A DNA stretch of 64,000 nt. Origin: Cepaea nemoralis. Taxonomy: Eukaryota; Mollusca; Gastropoda; Stylommatophora; Helicidae. Below are positions 34,565 through 45,633 of the stretch, in pieces. Numbering within the stretch: the first letter of the stretch is position 1; each line of letters begins with the position of its first letter. The stretch covers positions 431,001 to 495,000 of the forward strand of contig JACEFZ010003503.1 in the NCBI GenBank assembly GCA_014155875.1, written 5' to 3'. A program made the translations under genes and the position numbers. A model generated the notes under the pieces. The model worked only from the letters and a program-made list of their open reading frames with translations. It was not told the origin of the DNA and searched no databases.

Positions 34565-36110
34565 CAGATAGATAAGTTCCTGGGGAAAGTATAGACATGC
34601 ATATAAGTGTTATGGGGGAAGTATGGAAATATCAGTTCCTTGGGAAAGCATGGAAATATGAATGTTGTTGGGAAAGTATGGAAATATCAGTTCCTTGGGA
34701 AAGTATGGAAATAAGAGTGTTATGGAGAGAAGTATGGAAATATCAGTTCCTTGGGAAAATATGGAAATACGAATGTTGTGGGGGAAAGTATGGAAATATC
34801 AGTTCCTTGGTAAAGTATGGAAATATGAATGCTGTAGGGGGAAAAGTATAGAAATATCAGTTCATAGGGAAAGTTAGGACACGTCAGTTCATGGGAACTA
34901 TGTAAGGAAATATGCGTTGTGGGGGAAATTATGGAAATATCAGTTGGTGGGGAAAACATGGAAATAATAGATGGCTGGGAAAGCATGGACAAATAAGATG
35001 CTTGGAAAAGTGTGGAAATATGAGTGTTGTGTTGGGTATGGGTAAGGAAAGGGAGAGGGTAGTATTGAAATGTCAGATGGTTGGGAAAGTATAGAAATAT
35101 CAGTTGATGAGAGAAAGTATAGAAATATCATTTGGCGGGGGGACGTATGGAAATATCATTTGGTGGGGGGAAAGTATGGAAATATCATTTGGTGGGGGAA
35201 AGTATGGAAATATTAGTTGTTGGGGGAAAGTATGGAATTATCAGTTGGTGGGGGAAAGTATGGAAATATCAGTTGTTGGGGGAAGGTTTGGACATATCAG
35301 TTGGTGGGGGGAAAGTATGGAAATATCAGTTGTTGGGGGAAAAGTATAGAAATATCAGTTGTTGGGGGAAAGTATGGAAATATCAGTTGTTGGGGGAAAG
35401 TATGGAAATATTAGTTGTTGGGGGAAGTATGGAATTATCAGTTGGTGGGGGAAGTATGAAAATATCAGTTGTTGGGGGAAGGTTTGGACATATCAGTGGG
35501 TGGGGGAAAGTATGGAAATCTAAGTTGGTGGGGGAAAAGTATGGAAATATCAGTTGTTGGGGGAAAGTATGGAAATATCAGTTATTGGAATAGAATGGAA
35601 ATATAAATATTGGGAAAAGTATGGAAACATTAAATAGTGGGAAAAGTATGGATATATAACACAAAGGGTAAAGTAAGGACATATCACTTCACGGGGAAAG
35701 TTCGAAAATATCTGTTGCTAGAGGGAAGGTACATAAATATGGAAATATATGATGGTGGGAGAAAGTTTGAAAATATAAGTTTCTGACGAAGGTATGACAG
35801 TATCAGTTAAAAAAAAATATGGACACATAAGATGGCGGGAGAAAGCTTGGAAATATAAGATGGTGTGGTAAGTAAGAAAATATAAGATGGTGGGAGAAAG
35901 TATGGAATTATGGGATGATGAGAGAAAGTATGTAAATATAAGATGATGGGAGAAAGTATGGAAATATAAGATGGTGGGAGAAATCATGGGAATATAAGAT
36001 ATTTGGAGAAAGTTCGGAAATATCAGATTGTGTGAGAAAGTATGAAAATATTTCAGTTGTGCGGAAAAATTAGCAATATGATTTCCTGGGAAAAATATGG
36101 AAATTTATGT
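34565..36110. repeat. Minisatellite, about 28-30 bp unit, about 1.55 kb
   Basis: Roughly fifty head-to-tail units built around GGGGGAAAGTATGGAAATAT followed by CAGTTGTT or CAGTTGGT. The centre (about 35150-35580) is homogeneous. Both flanks degrade gradually (for example AAGATGGTGGGAGAAAG units at 35830-36000). Frames of up to 153 codons run through it because unit lengths are often multiples of three; they are repeat artefacts. Confidence 0.95.
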
Positions 36111-36605
36111 TCCTGGGGAACTATTGTGATGTTTTAAATAATATAAGAACAATATTAACAGGTATATAGATGTGCCTCGGTAGAAATAACAGAAAGAAGT
36201 AGATATAACATAAATACCAAGACAATATAAAAATTGAAAGCATGATGGAATTCGAACCAGTCTCATTCTCGGACAAAATATACGTCGACAAACAGTGTGC
36301 TTATAGCTTTCATGTTTCAAATGATCTAGTCATCCTCTAATAACAACCTCTTTCTTTACTTCGATGAGTTCCCACCAATGCCTGTGTATAACAGTTGGTG
36401 ATGTATATGTACGGCCTGTGTGTTACTGGGGAAAATACATGATGCATATAAGAATAACACTATAACCTACCATGCATGTCGTAGGTGTCGGCTAAGGAGT
36501 GTTGGCATGAGAATGACTACTTGTTCCTGTAGAAAATGGTACTTGCAAAAGCCAGGCAGCGTGAACAGACAGGTGGGGTTGGCATGAGTTGATGTTTCAG
36601 TGGGG

Positions 36606-36640
36606 GTAGAAGAAGAAGAAGAAGAAGAAGAAGAAGAAGA
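36606..36640. repeat. (AGA)n microsatellite
   Basis: About 35 bp of AGA repeat in otherwise unassigned DNA. Confidence 0.9.
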
Positions 36641-36935
36641 ATGCACATCTGCCTATCACCTTTTGACGCATGAGGTATTTTCGTTCCTTCGTTCGATGTG
36701 AACTCGAGCGTAATGCACGCTGGACCGATTAATCCGTGTGAGCTAAGTGTCCCTATTTCCAGTGTCCAATTGACAGGGGAGGGAGTCGACATGAGGGTGT
36801 GGTCAGGCCGTCTGTCTTGCGTTCCGAAGATTGTGGTTTCGATTCCGAGCTACGTCTTTCGGTTCGTGAATGCATTATTTTCTGAGATTTATGGGGTCGT
36901 CGCTGGAGCTACGTATTTCATGCTTTGAGCGACGT

Positions 36936-36959
36936 TTTCCGCAGACCGTCCTGCGGAAA
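36936..36959. other. Perfect 9-bp hairpin
   Basis: Arms TTTCCGCAG (36936-36944) and CTGCGGAAA (36951-36959) around ACCGTC, about 160 bp beyond the GPCR stop codon. It could act in the 3' UTR of that gene or be repeat debris. Confidence 0.5.
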
Positions 36960-37043
36960 GAGACGGAGCCATATGTGATAAAACCCGGTGCAATGAAGTC
37001 GATCCTCTCGATATTTCAGACTTTTTAAAAAATTGGCAAGTGT

Positions 37044-37110
37044 CAGGAGAAAACCCCATACCGAGTCATCAGCGTACCGGAAGTTTAAGAGTGACGCTCT
37101 TAAATTTTTA
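37044..37110 (-). repeat. tRNA-like repeat fragment, family 2
   Basis: The minus strand contains AAGAGCGTCACTCTTAAACT, TCCGGTACGCTGATGACTCG and TATGGGGTTTTCTCC, matching the anticodon-arm-to-box-B part of the copies at 26754 and 33150. It lies just past the GPCR stop and may be part of its 3' UTR. Confidence 0.45.
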
Positions 37111-37121
37111 GTCACGTGACT

Positions 37122-38258
37122 TCACGTGACGCATCTGGTAAATCTTACACTCTTCTCATGTGGGGGACTAAAAATCATAAGAAAAGATTGTTTGTAATTT
37201 GAACTCATGCGGTAGTACAAGAATATATTTACGCTAGAGTTGACGGAGTTGAACACAAATGCAGTAGACCACATGGCTGTACATATTATGGAGTACTGTC
37301 CTCGCAGCTGGAACTCCGGCATTATTACTGTCGTCACACTGAGAACCACTCCTGGAGTGTAGCAGACGATCAGAACGGTCGCTATGACAACAATCATCTT
37401 AATTGTCTTCGTTTCTTTACTAGTCGCTGATTCACACTGACCTCTAACTGATGATGTCTTTTTACGCCATTCTGAGCTTTGTTGTAATGTGAATGCTAAT
37501 GTAGCGGTAAAAACAGCCAGCCCCACAAATGAGACGATGCCTGTGAGAAAGAAGAGCAAGTACACAGCAGCCACTGCTTCAGCTCTGCCACCCCTGTAGG
37601 CTAAAGCCAGAAGTGTCTTGTTCTTTTCTGGAAAAAATACCCAGTCAAAATACGAAGTCCCATACTCGGGAACAAGAGCTAAGATGTTTATGACATATAT
37701 GCAACATACAACAGTGGCAGTTCTTGTGGGGGTTATAAGCTGTTTGATCTTTAGAGGGAACAAAATGCATAAGCATCTTTCGGCCGTCACGTAAACGGTA
37801 ATGTAACTGGTGATTCGTCCACATAAAACATGCAGACACGCCCCTGTGAGATATTGAAAATCTACGGAAACCACGGGAACGTCTGAGTTGCTCATGAATG
37901 GGTTTAACCAAACTCCGATCCATAAAAGCGATATAAGGCTGCAAAGATCAGAAATGGCTAGTCCGAAGAGGCTAATGTTTACAGTGTTGGTGAATCCTTG
38001 CTTGAAGAATACAATAATGTTAATGATGTTTGCCACTATACCAAATATGGAAATCACCGTGGATAGACAAACGACATTAATTATTTCAAACAGTCCTAAT
38101 TGCCATTCATTTAGGATGTTAGCTTTTCTATTACTGTCAGTTGGATATTGAAAGCTGGTGTGTATCGTCGTGTTTCGATTCATTATCATAATAATTAGTG
38201 ACACAATTATAATGTCCCAGTACATGGATACATATAATCTTATTGTACTGAGTTCCAA
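37122..38258 (-). CDS. Rhodopsin-class GPCR, putative chemosensory receptor
   Basis: An intact 378-codon single-exon frame, the only intact host-like gene here. Seven membrane segments are visible at about 56-84 (FGIVANIINIIVF, the GxxxNxxN pattern), 92-116 (LFGLAISDLCSL), 137-165, 178-197, 228-255, 285-309 and 325-348. TM3 ends in ERC (160-162) instead of DRY. TM6 has CYTPG (299-303) instead of CWxP, and TM7 has NSSVNIFLYY (340-349) instead of NPxxY. N-glycosylation sites are N29 and N213. No Cys is seen in the second extracellular loop, so the usual TM3 disulfide may be absent. The extreme N-terminus (13-26) is hydrophobic; Met26 (MNRNTT, minus 38183) is a plausible alternative start. Overall it resembles gastropod chemosensory receptor families, probably a Gq/Gi-type plasma-membrane receptor of unknown ligand. 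No splice sites are needed. Confidence 0.85.
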   Translation of the reverse strand: MELSTIRLYVSMYWDIIIVSLIIMIMNRNTTIHTSFQYPTDSNRKANILNEWQLGLFEIINVVCLSTVISIFGIVANIINIIVFFKQGFTNTVNISLFGLAISDLCSLISLLWIGVWLNPFMSNSDVPVVSVDFQYLTGACLHVLCGRITSYITVYVTAERCLCILFPLKIKQLITPTRTATVVCCIYVINILALVPEYGTSYFDWVFFPEKNKTLLALAYRGGRAEAVAAVYLLFFLTGIVSFVGLAVFTATLAFTLQQSSEWRKKTSSVRGQCESATSKETKTIKMIVVIATVLIVCYTPGVVLSVTTVIMPEFQLRGQYSIICTAMWSTAFVFNSVNSSVNIFLYYRMSSNYKQSFLMIFSPPHEKSVRFTRCVT

Positions 38259-39619
38259 ACACTTTAAGCGTATGCCTTATCTTATTGTGTATTAATTGTT
38301 TGGAAACTCTTGAGGCCATGGAAATAACATGAGCAATAAATACATACGTAGTTTCGAAGTATTCTTGCTCTTGCCGTTAAAAACTGTCGTCATTTGAAGA
38401 AGCGGGTTCATATCCCAGTGTTGTCACTACTGCTTTCAATTTTTGTATTGTGTTGTGTGTTCTCCAATCTATATTTTTATTGATGTGAATGCCGTTTAGA
38501 ACTTGCGAATTTGTTTTTCTTTTGTTGTATCTATTTACAGTTACGGGCGATTTGAAAGCAGACCACCGTGTGCTGATTTTCATACAATGGTATTAGTGCT
38601 GAACGCAAACTTGCTAAGAAGTCACAAACAGCCACAATATTATGGGGTTGGGCGCGACATCCTTGAAGGATATGCAACTAACTTTATCTATTGACTGACA
38701 GACTGGGATTTTGTTTTTATCTTGTCTTGTCCTGTCTTGCCCAGTTGGCTTGTCTGGCCCTGTTGTCTTGTCTATTGAATGGAGGACTGGAGACAACCTC
38801 TTAAGACATCTTGACATCCTTCCCTGCCATTAAGCCTTGTGGTGGAGTTTGAGCTGTCTCTCCTGGACTAGGTGTGCCACCCTTTCTGTCGAGGTTCGAA
38901 CACCTCTGCAGTCTAGCTCTGATGCTACCAAGCCTTCCACGCCCAAGGCTTCTTCACTCTTTCAAACAGTTGACAATTTTGTACAACAACGTTTATGTTC
39001 AACATTATAGGACATTTAAATTACTAACCACATACGATACGAGCATCCAGTTCTAATCACCACCTTTATCTAAAGACAACATAGTATTGCTAAAATATAC
39101 AGTTGTTTAGTACAAGGGAAGACTCATTATGTAATGTAAGTTGTTAACTTAAAAATACAATTGTCAACATTGCATTAAATGACATAGGATTATGCACATC
39201 TTGCACCCATTCAATTAATTCTTAATAGTCCCGCGTGGCACGGAATTGTATTACAAATTGCCATGCATTAATGTCTAAATGTGTGTGCATTTTGTGAAAG
39301 TTATTACTGTCATAACATAACATCAGGTTATGTGATCGATATAACATTACTTTAATAAGCAATACTAGATGTAGCACATTTTGAAACCGTAATTATTTGC
39401 CAAGGGCGAGCTGTTATAGATCAATACACCAGAGATTACTTCAATTAGCCTCCACTGGTGAAAATTCGCGTGCGTGATGAATTGTACATAGATTTGGAAA
39501 AACTGGTCTTATCTGTTGCACTTTTTCTGAAATTTTAGATACAGCGTCTAGGTGCATTTCTATAATCAAATTAAGGGAACAATTTCTTGAAATCTTAGAT
39601 ACAGTGCTGAGTGCATTTC
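38259..39619. other. Upstream region of the GPCR; no further gene recognised
   Basis: AT-rich sequence. It contains a CTTGTC-rich low-complexity patch near 38717-38780 and a diverged 65-bp repeat (GAAATTTTAGATACAGCG... at about 39529; GAAATCTTAGATACAGTG... at about 39591). Promoter elements for the receptor cannot be assigned. Confidence 0.45.
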
Positions 39620-40170
39620 TTTCATCACTGTCAGTCAATCATAATGTGCCATGCCGATATGCGTGGGCGGTCATGATTTGCCATCTCTCTCGATCACCAG
39701 AGTCGTGGATCAGCTCAGTGATCTTATCTCAACCATACCACGTGGCCAAGCCATCCAGGTATTTACTTCTCTGTCTTCCCCTTTTTCTCTTCCCCTCGAT
39801 CTTGCCAGTTGTCATCAAGTTCTCCAAATTATTTCGCCTCATAACGGGACCAAAAACATTTCACGGTCTACGTCTAATTTCTCTAATCAGTTTACGATTT
39901 TCATTTGTTTCTTGTAGGACTTGGTGTTTGAATTTTTCTGTCTGTCCGTGGTATTCTTTGCATTTTCCCCACAAACCACATTTCTACAACCATTATATGT
40001 TTTTTATCTTGTCTGCTCAATGTCCACGCTTCACATCCATACATACAAAAGTACTGGTTCTATGTAGCACTTCAACACTGCTGTTTTCGTTGCAATTGGC
40101 ATCTTTTTATTGGTCAGTATGTTTTTCATTTTGCAAAATGCTATCTTCGCCATGGCGATTCTTGTACTAA
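39620..40170 (-). mobile_element. LINE D 3' region, copy D3 (minus)
   Basis: Closely parallels LINE D1: the plus strand shares ATACCACGTGGCCAAGCCAT, CCCCTCGATCTTGCCAGTTG and ACGTCTAATT. It extends somewhat further into the RT C-terminal domain than D1 (plus-strand CTTCACATCCATACATACAA). No ATT tail is seen here, so the 3' end was lost. Confidence 0.65.
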
Positions 40171-40335
40171 TATCTTTAAGGTACCCCATCAGACTGTTCG
40201 AGATAATTGTACCGATTCACTTGTTGAAGAATATTCCCACTTACCTATATATTACATTGTGATATTTCGTTCTTCCTAGTAACGACCATAATATGTGTCT
40301 TCTTACAATTTAATCTGGTTGTTCACTGTGTGCAG

Positions 40336-40477
40336 TCGGTCGGTTCACTTATCCGGTAAGTTACAAACGTGGCGAGAACCGCTTCCAATTCCCGCGCGCT
40401 GCTGTACCCTACTTGGATAAACGGGATTACGGAGAAAATAGTTTAACGCCTAGGTCAGGGAGACCGGCTCTCGGTAT
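40336..40477 (-). mobile_element. SINE family 1, 5' half only (minus)
   Basis: Contains the tRNA-like head: the minus strand reads GCCGGTCTCCCTGACCTAGG, TTCTCCGTAATCCCG and GGAAGCGGTTCTCGCC. It stops before the body. Confidence 0.6.
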
Positions 40478-41019
40478 ATACACTGCATTAATTGTACCTA
40501 TGCCTTATACATTGTTCTTCTCATATTTCTGGTTGTATTTTCTTCCTAACTGTTTGCATGATAATTCTTAGCAAAATCTTCGTGATGTGGCTCATTATGG
40601 TAGTTATTCGATTTTGATCACATTCTAAGGCTCCTGATTTCTTTGGGATTGCAATAAATATAGAATTACATAATTCAAGATGTGGGAAAATCCCAACTGC
40701 ACCTCCCCATGGTAGAGGATGGGAAACACCACGGTGTGGCTAACGCAGTCCTGGGGACCGTGCATGTATCCACCGGAATAAGTGGACAACTCTGCAGCTG
40801 AGCAGAGCAGGGCACTCACTTGTCCTTACAGTCGGAAATGGCTGTCAAAGGCAGAGGTAAAAGACCACTATGTGGATGTGAAAGGCAAGGGGGAAACCAC
40901 CACATTATCTTCCCAAGACATCATGGCAAAACATATTTCAGAGTTACCAAGTATCGAGATCTGTGGAGAGCCATGAACACCTACGCCAGCTGGTAGGGCA
41001 CTTGATGATGATGATGGTA

Positions 41020-41215
41020 ATCTCCAGTACCATATATTGTGTTCAGCAGTCTGGTGACTTGGTCTATTCCATATTTTTCTAAGGCATTGATCATTTCTGT
41101 TGTGATGTTGTCTGAACCGGAGGTCTTGCCAGTTTTCATTTGATTAAGAGGATTCTGAACCCCCATCTTCAAAATTGATGGTCCTTCATGATTATTTCGA
41201 GTGTTATACTGATCT
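41020..41215 (-). pseudogene. LINE RT N-domain fragment (family C)
   Basis: The minus strand reads NQMKTGKTSGSDNITTEMIN, then ALEKYGIDQVTRLLNTIYGT, matching the RT motif 0/1 region of LINEs (NGKATGxDxIxAEM). No other part of this LINE adjoins. It may be the same family as LINE B (44017-44793), which holds only the C-terminal part. Confidence 0.65.
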
Positions 41216-41406
41216 GCTCTGGTATCTCCATCCCATCCCTCAGATTAATAATCCTGTTAACGATTCGGCCAAATTTCGGCTATTAATCTGAAAAGATGCA
41301 GGTGACAAATTAATTGAATTTTGCACAGAAAATGAGTTAACGGTAGCCAAAACACATTTTAAACAACACCCAAGAAGACTCTTCACATGGAAGATCATTC
41401 ATTCAT

Positions 41407-43430
41407 TCATTCAGTAGCATGTCCTTTGCAGAACCTCGCTCCCATAACAACCCTCCGGAAAACCTCTCGATCATAAGCAAGATGTCCCGCGTCTGATACA
41501 CCCATCTGGAGATCATCCGCCACATCCTGCACCCATCTTCTCTTTGGCCTTCCTCTTCCTCTCTTCCCAGGCATATACCCTTCCATGATTGTTCTCTCCA
41601 AACTTTCGTGACGTTTCAAGTGACCAAAATATTTCAATTTTCTTTGTTTTATCGCCAACCTTCTTCAATATTCAACTCCTGAAGTATGGATGCATTTGTT
41701 CTTTTCTTTACCCAAGATATTTTTAGAACTCGTCTATAACACTTATATTCAAAGGCGTTTATGCGCTGTTCAGCTTGTTTAGTAAGTGTCCATGTCTCAC
41801 AGGCGTATGTTGCAATGGGAAAGATGCATGCTCTTAAAAATCTAATTTTTGTAGTTCTGTCTGTCTCACTCCATAATTTATTCAGCTGTTTTAGTCTTTG
41901 AAGAGCAATTGATAGTCGCCGTTTAATTTCTTTCATTGTGTCCCCGTTGTTGGTAATCAATGACCCAAGATATTCAAAATTGTCCACCACCTCCAATTTT
42001 TCCCCATTAATGTATATTTCGTTCTCCATGGTAGTTTTATCTGTATGCATTATCTTTGTTTTTGCTATGTTAAGACATAAGTTGTGATTTTCACTATTCA
42101 ATTGGGTTGAGGCTATTAGGTTTTCCATGACATTCTGTGTTGCGGATAGTAATACTGTATCATCAGCATATCGAATCTACGGTATGTCATGACCGCCGAT
42201 ATTTAGGGCATCATATAGCTCCCTGTTTATATCATCTCTTAAATTTCTCATTATATTTTCAGCGTACAGGTTAAACAAATAGGGTGACAGCACGCAGCCC
42301 TGACGGACTCCTTGCTTGATGTTAAACCAATCTGATGCCTCGCCATCTATTCTAATTGCTGCTTGTTGGTCTAGACAGAGCATTTTTATGAGTTGTACTA
42401 CATGTGATGGAAAGCCCATAGTCCTCATGATTTCCCAAAGTTTCTGATGCTGTACACAGTCAAATGCCTTTGAATAATCCACAAAACATGAATATAGGTT
42501 TACATTAAATTCTCTGCACTTCTTTATTATTAAACGCATGTTGAATATGTGATCTCTTGTTCCTCTTCCTTGTCTAAATCCAGCTTGAACTACGTTAATC
42601 TCTTCTTCCATTTTCTTACGAAGTCTTGCCATTATGACTTTTAGTAGAAATTTACTTGCATGACTGATCAGGGCAACAGTTCTATAGTTGGTGCATAATT
42701 TCAGGTTGCCCTTTTTTGGTATGGGAATGAAGATAGTTCTCTTCCAATCTTTTGGCCATATACCATATTTCCAAATCTTTGTAATAATGCATGATATATG
42801 TGTATGCTTTCTTCTCCTCCCGCTTTAATTAGTTCAGCTGGTATCTCATCACATCCAGGAGATTTACCATTCTTCAGGTGCTTTATAGCCCAAGCAATTT
42901 CATCTAATGAGGGTTAAGGTTCTGTCTCTGCTGTCGTTGGCTCATGTATCTCATTCATATCCTCACTGTCACTCATATCATACATTCCACTGCAGTACTC
43001 CTGCCATCTGTCTAGAATTTGTCTAGATTCTGTTAAGGTATTTCCCATCTTGTCACAGATAACATTCAATTGAGGTTGAACATTTCTTGTCAATAACTTC
43101 ATTTCTTTGAACATTTCATAATCTCTTCCAGTCTTATGATATTGCTTTATTCTGGTACAACAATCTTGTATGTATTGATTTTTGTCCTTTCTTGTATTCT
43201 TTCTTATTTCTCGAGTTAAAGATTTGTACTTCATCTTGGTATTATCGGATTCACCTCCTTTCTGTTTCAGTTCCCTTCGTTGTTTTATTAATACTAACGT
43301 GTCTGATGTAATCCATGGCTTAAGTTGCTTTTTCTTGGTCGGAATTAAATCTTTGGCTGCAGTTATCAAGATATCTCTAGCTTGTACTGCCAGTTCATCA
43401 GGTATAATTTCCTCATGTATAGACATCAAG
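41407..43430 (-). pseudogene. Endonuclease-RT protein remnants of RTE copy A2
   Basis: From right to left on the minus strand: linker region (43429-42914: LAVQARDILITAAKDLIPTK, KPWITSDTLVLIKQRRELK), RT fingers/palm (42632-42177: INVVQAGFRQGRGTRDHIFN, SCFVDYSKAFDCVQHQKLWE, IKQGVRQGCVLSPYLFNLYA). The catalytic box RYADDTVLLS is intact at about 42140-42175 but preceded by a stop. Thumb/C-terminus lies at 42128-41649, ending 41407 with GRGRPKRRWVQDVADDLQMG. Only a handful of breaks, so the youngest RTE copy in the window. Confidence 0.9.
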
Positions 43431-43460
43431 ACCCCAAAACGTTTCCTCTAAAGTGTATTT

Positions 43461-43707
43461 AAAAAAAAAAAATCGTATATCCTTTACAGTACATCGCTGT
43501 CAACAGCAGCATCTTTCAGCTGTCTGTTGATTTCTTGGCAAGATTACGCTCAGTAGTTTGCCATTGCTTTCTGAGCGGCCGGCTCAGGTATCCCGCAAGT
43601 CACCAGCGGGAGTCGAACCGCCTCCAGCTCTCGCCCGCTACGAGACTCTGCGTGATAAACGGGATTACGGAGAAAGTGTTGTAACCCCTCGGCCAGAGAG
43701 ACCGGCC
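43461..43707 (-). mobile_element. tRNA-derived SINE, family 1, best copy, nested in RTE A2
   Basis: The minus strand starts GGCCGGTCTCTCTGGCCGAG (box A TGGCCGAGGGG), has GGTTCGACTCC (exact box B) and continues CGGCCGCTCAGAAAGCAATG, GCAAACTACTGAGCGTAATC, TTGCCAAGAAATCAAC, ending GTAAAGGATATACGA and an A tail. TSD TAAAGTGTAT (43449-43458) / TACAGTGTAT (43708-43717). The promoter boxes mean RNA polymerase III transcription is plausible. Confidence 0.85.
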
Positions 43708-44016
43708 TACAGTGTATGCATCTGGTAATTTTGTGAGATCAAAACGAAGTGGCCTTGGTCCTCGGGTAAGCTTTTTGAGTATTAATTTCAGATCTGCTTC
43801 TAATAACTGATGATCTGTATCACAGTCTGCACTACGTAGGGTTTTTGCAGATGTTATGCTTGATCTCCATCTTCTTTGTATTAAAATATAATCTATCTGA
43901 CTTTTGGTAATACTGTCTGGAGACTTCCATGTGAAGAGTCTTCTTGGAAGATCCCGGACATTATTACCAAAAATCAGATAGATTACATTTTAATACAAAG
44001 AAGATGGAGATCAAAC

Positions 44017-44793
44017 ATACATTGGCACCTTGCCGTCTTGACAAACGATAGTTTGTGCTTTAAAAAGGCATAATAACTTTTACCTATGGCGGTAGCGAAT
44101 GTGACTGATAAGGCCAATTTGCGCTGTAAATGTCCGTTCACAGTGGCTGCATGTGAACACGTGGTCATTTCACCATCATGCACCATCTTACGTCTCACAC
44201 GCTCAGTGTGTGACTTATCTGCAATAATTTTCTCCTTTGTCTTTATTCCATTTCTGATGTTTGCCCTCCATGCAACACGTTCAGCGGCGACTTGCTCCCA
44301 ATGTGCATTATAAATTTCTGTATCAATCATGTTCCGCTTACACACATCTTTGTATCGTAGTAGAGGCCGACCCTGAGATCTTTTACCCATCTGTAATTCA
44401 CCAAAAAATATGTCCTTTGGTATTCTACCATCATTCATCCTCCTAAGATGTCCTATCCATCTAAGTCTACGAAGACTGAGCATGGAATAAACCGTCACAC
44501 AACCTGATCTTTCCTATACTTCAGTATTTGTGATTTTGTCATGCCACGTAATGCCAAGAATTCTTCGCAGACACCGCATATGAAAGCTGTTTAAACGTTT
44601 TCTCTTGGTGTGAGTAAGTTGTCCAGGTTTCACTGCCATAAATAAGAGTACAAAGGACACAGGCTTGATAGACAAGGACTTTTGTTTTGGCAGTATGCTT
44701 CATGTTCTCCCGGACTCTTTTTCTTAACCTGTTCATTGTTGTTGCTGCCTTACCAATCCGGATGTTGGTTTCCTGATCTAGGGATGATTTGCT
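44017..44793 (-). mobile_element. LINE B 3' fragment inserted into RTE copy A3
   Basis: The minus strand encodes an RT C-terminal domain (TTMNRLRKRVRENMKHTAKT, YQACVLCTLIYGSETWTTY), then LRRLRWIGHLRRMNDGRIPK, DIFFGELQMG and RPLLRYKDVCKRNM, and finally a C2H2-like end CSHCERTFTAQIGLISHIRY (then RHR and stop). The element ends with a hairpin ACAAAC-GATA-GTTTGT (44041-44056). No clear TSD was found. A distinct family from RTE A. Confidence 0.75.
44041..44056 (-). other. 3'-terminal hairpin of LINE B
   Basis: Perfect 6-bp arms around GATA close to the 3' end of the element. Several LINE clades use a 3' stem-loop for recognition by their RT. Confidence 0.5.
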
Positions 44794-45628
44794 ATCTGCA
44801 AAAACACTACGAAGTGCAGAGTGTGATACAGATCATCAGTTATCAGAAGCAGATATGAAATTACAACTCAAAAAGCTTACCCAAGGACCAAGGCCACTTC
44901 GTTTTGATCTCACAAACATACCGGATGCATACAACGTAGTAGTGAGGAATCGTTTCGGGGTCTTGATGTCTGTACAAGAGGAAATGACACCTGATGAACT
45001 GGCGGTACAAGCTAGAGACATCTTGATAACAGCAGCCAAAGATTTATTTCCGACCAGGACTAAGCAACATAAGCCATGGAATAGATCATACACGTTAGAA
45101 TTAATAAAGCAACGACGGGATCTGAAAAAGAATGGAGATGAATCTGATAACAGCAAGATGATAAATCTTTAACACGAGAAATAACAAAAAACACAAACAA
45201 AGAAAAAAAACCCCCAATATATACAAGATGATTGTATTAAAGTAGAGCAATATCATAAGAATGGAAGAGATTACGAAATATTCAAAGAAATGAAGTTATA
45301 GACAAGAAATGTTCAACCTCAATTACATGTTATCTGTGACAAGTTGGGACATGACTTAACAGAATCTAGACAAATTCTAGAAAGATGACAGGAATACTGC
45401 AGTGGAATGTATGATATGAATGACTGTGAGGATATGAATGATATACATGAATCAATGACAGCAGAGATAGAACCTGAAATTAGATGAAATTGCATGGGCA
45501 ATAAAGAATATGAAGAATGGTAAATTACCAGGATGTGATGAGATACCGGCTGAACTAATTAAAGCGGGAGGGGAAGAAAGCATACAGATCTATCACGCAT
45601 TATGTAAAAAGATATGGAAATATGATAT

Positions 45629-45633
45629 ATGGC
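45629..45633. repeat. Target-site duplication ATGGC, left of Gypsy copy 2
   Basis: Repeated at 54411-54415 directly after the right LTR. Excising the element with one copy rejoins the RTE A3 sequence in the order seen in A1. Confidence 0.9.

Larger units (their letters stand above)
41397..43945 (-). mobile_element. RTE-clade LINE, copy A2, inserted head-on into copy A3
   Basis: The (TGAA)n tail is at 41397-41412 on the plus side. The 5' truncation at 43945 lies in the endonuclease domain. Target-site duplication GGAAGATC at 41389-41396 and 43946-43953. Better preserved than A1/A3. Confidence 0.9.

Noticed and set aside
34597..35593. Repetitive frames of up to 153 codons with KYGNISWWGESMEI-like units
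   Set aside because: They follow the minisatellite phase; several overlapping frames are equally open, as expected for a repeat with units divisible by three.
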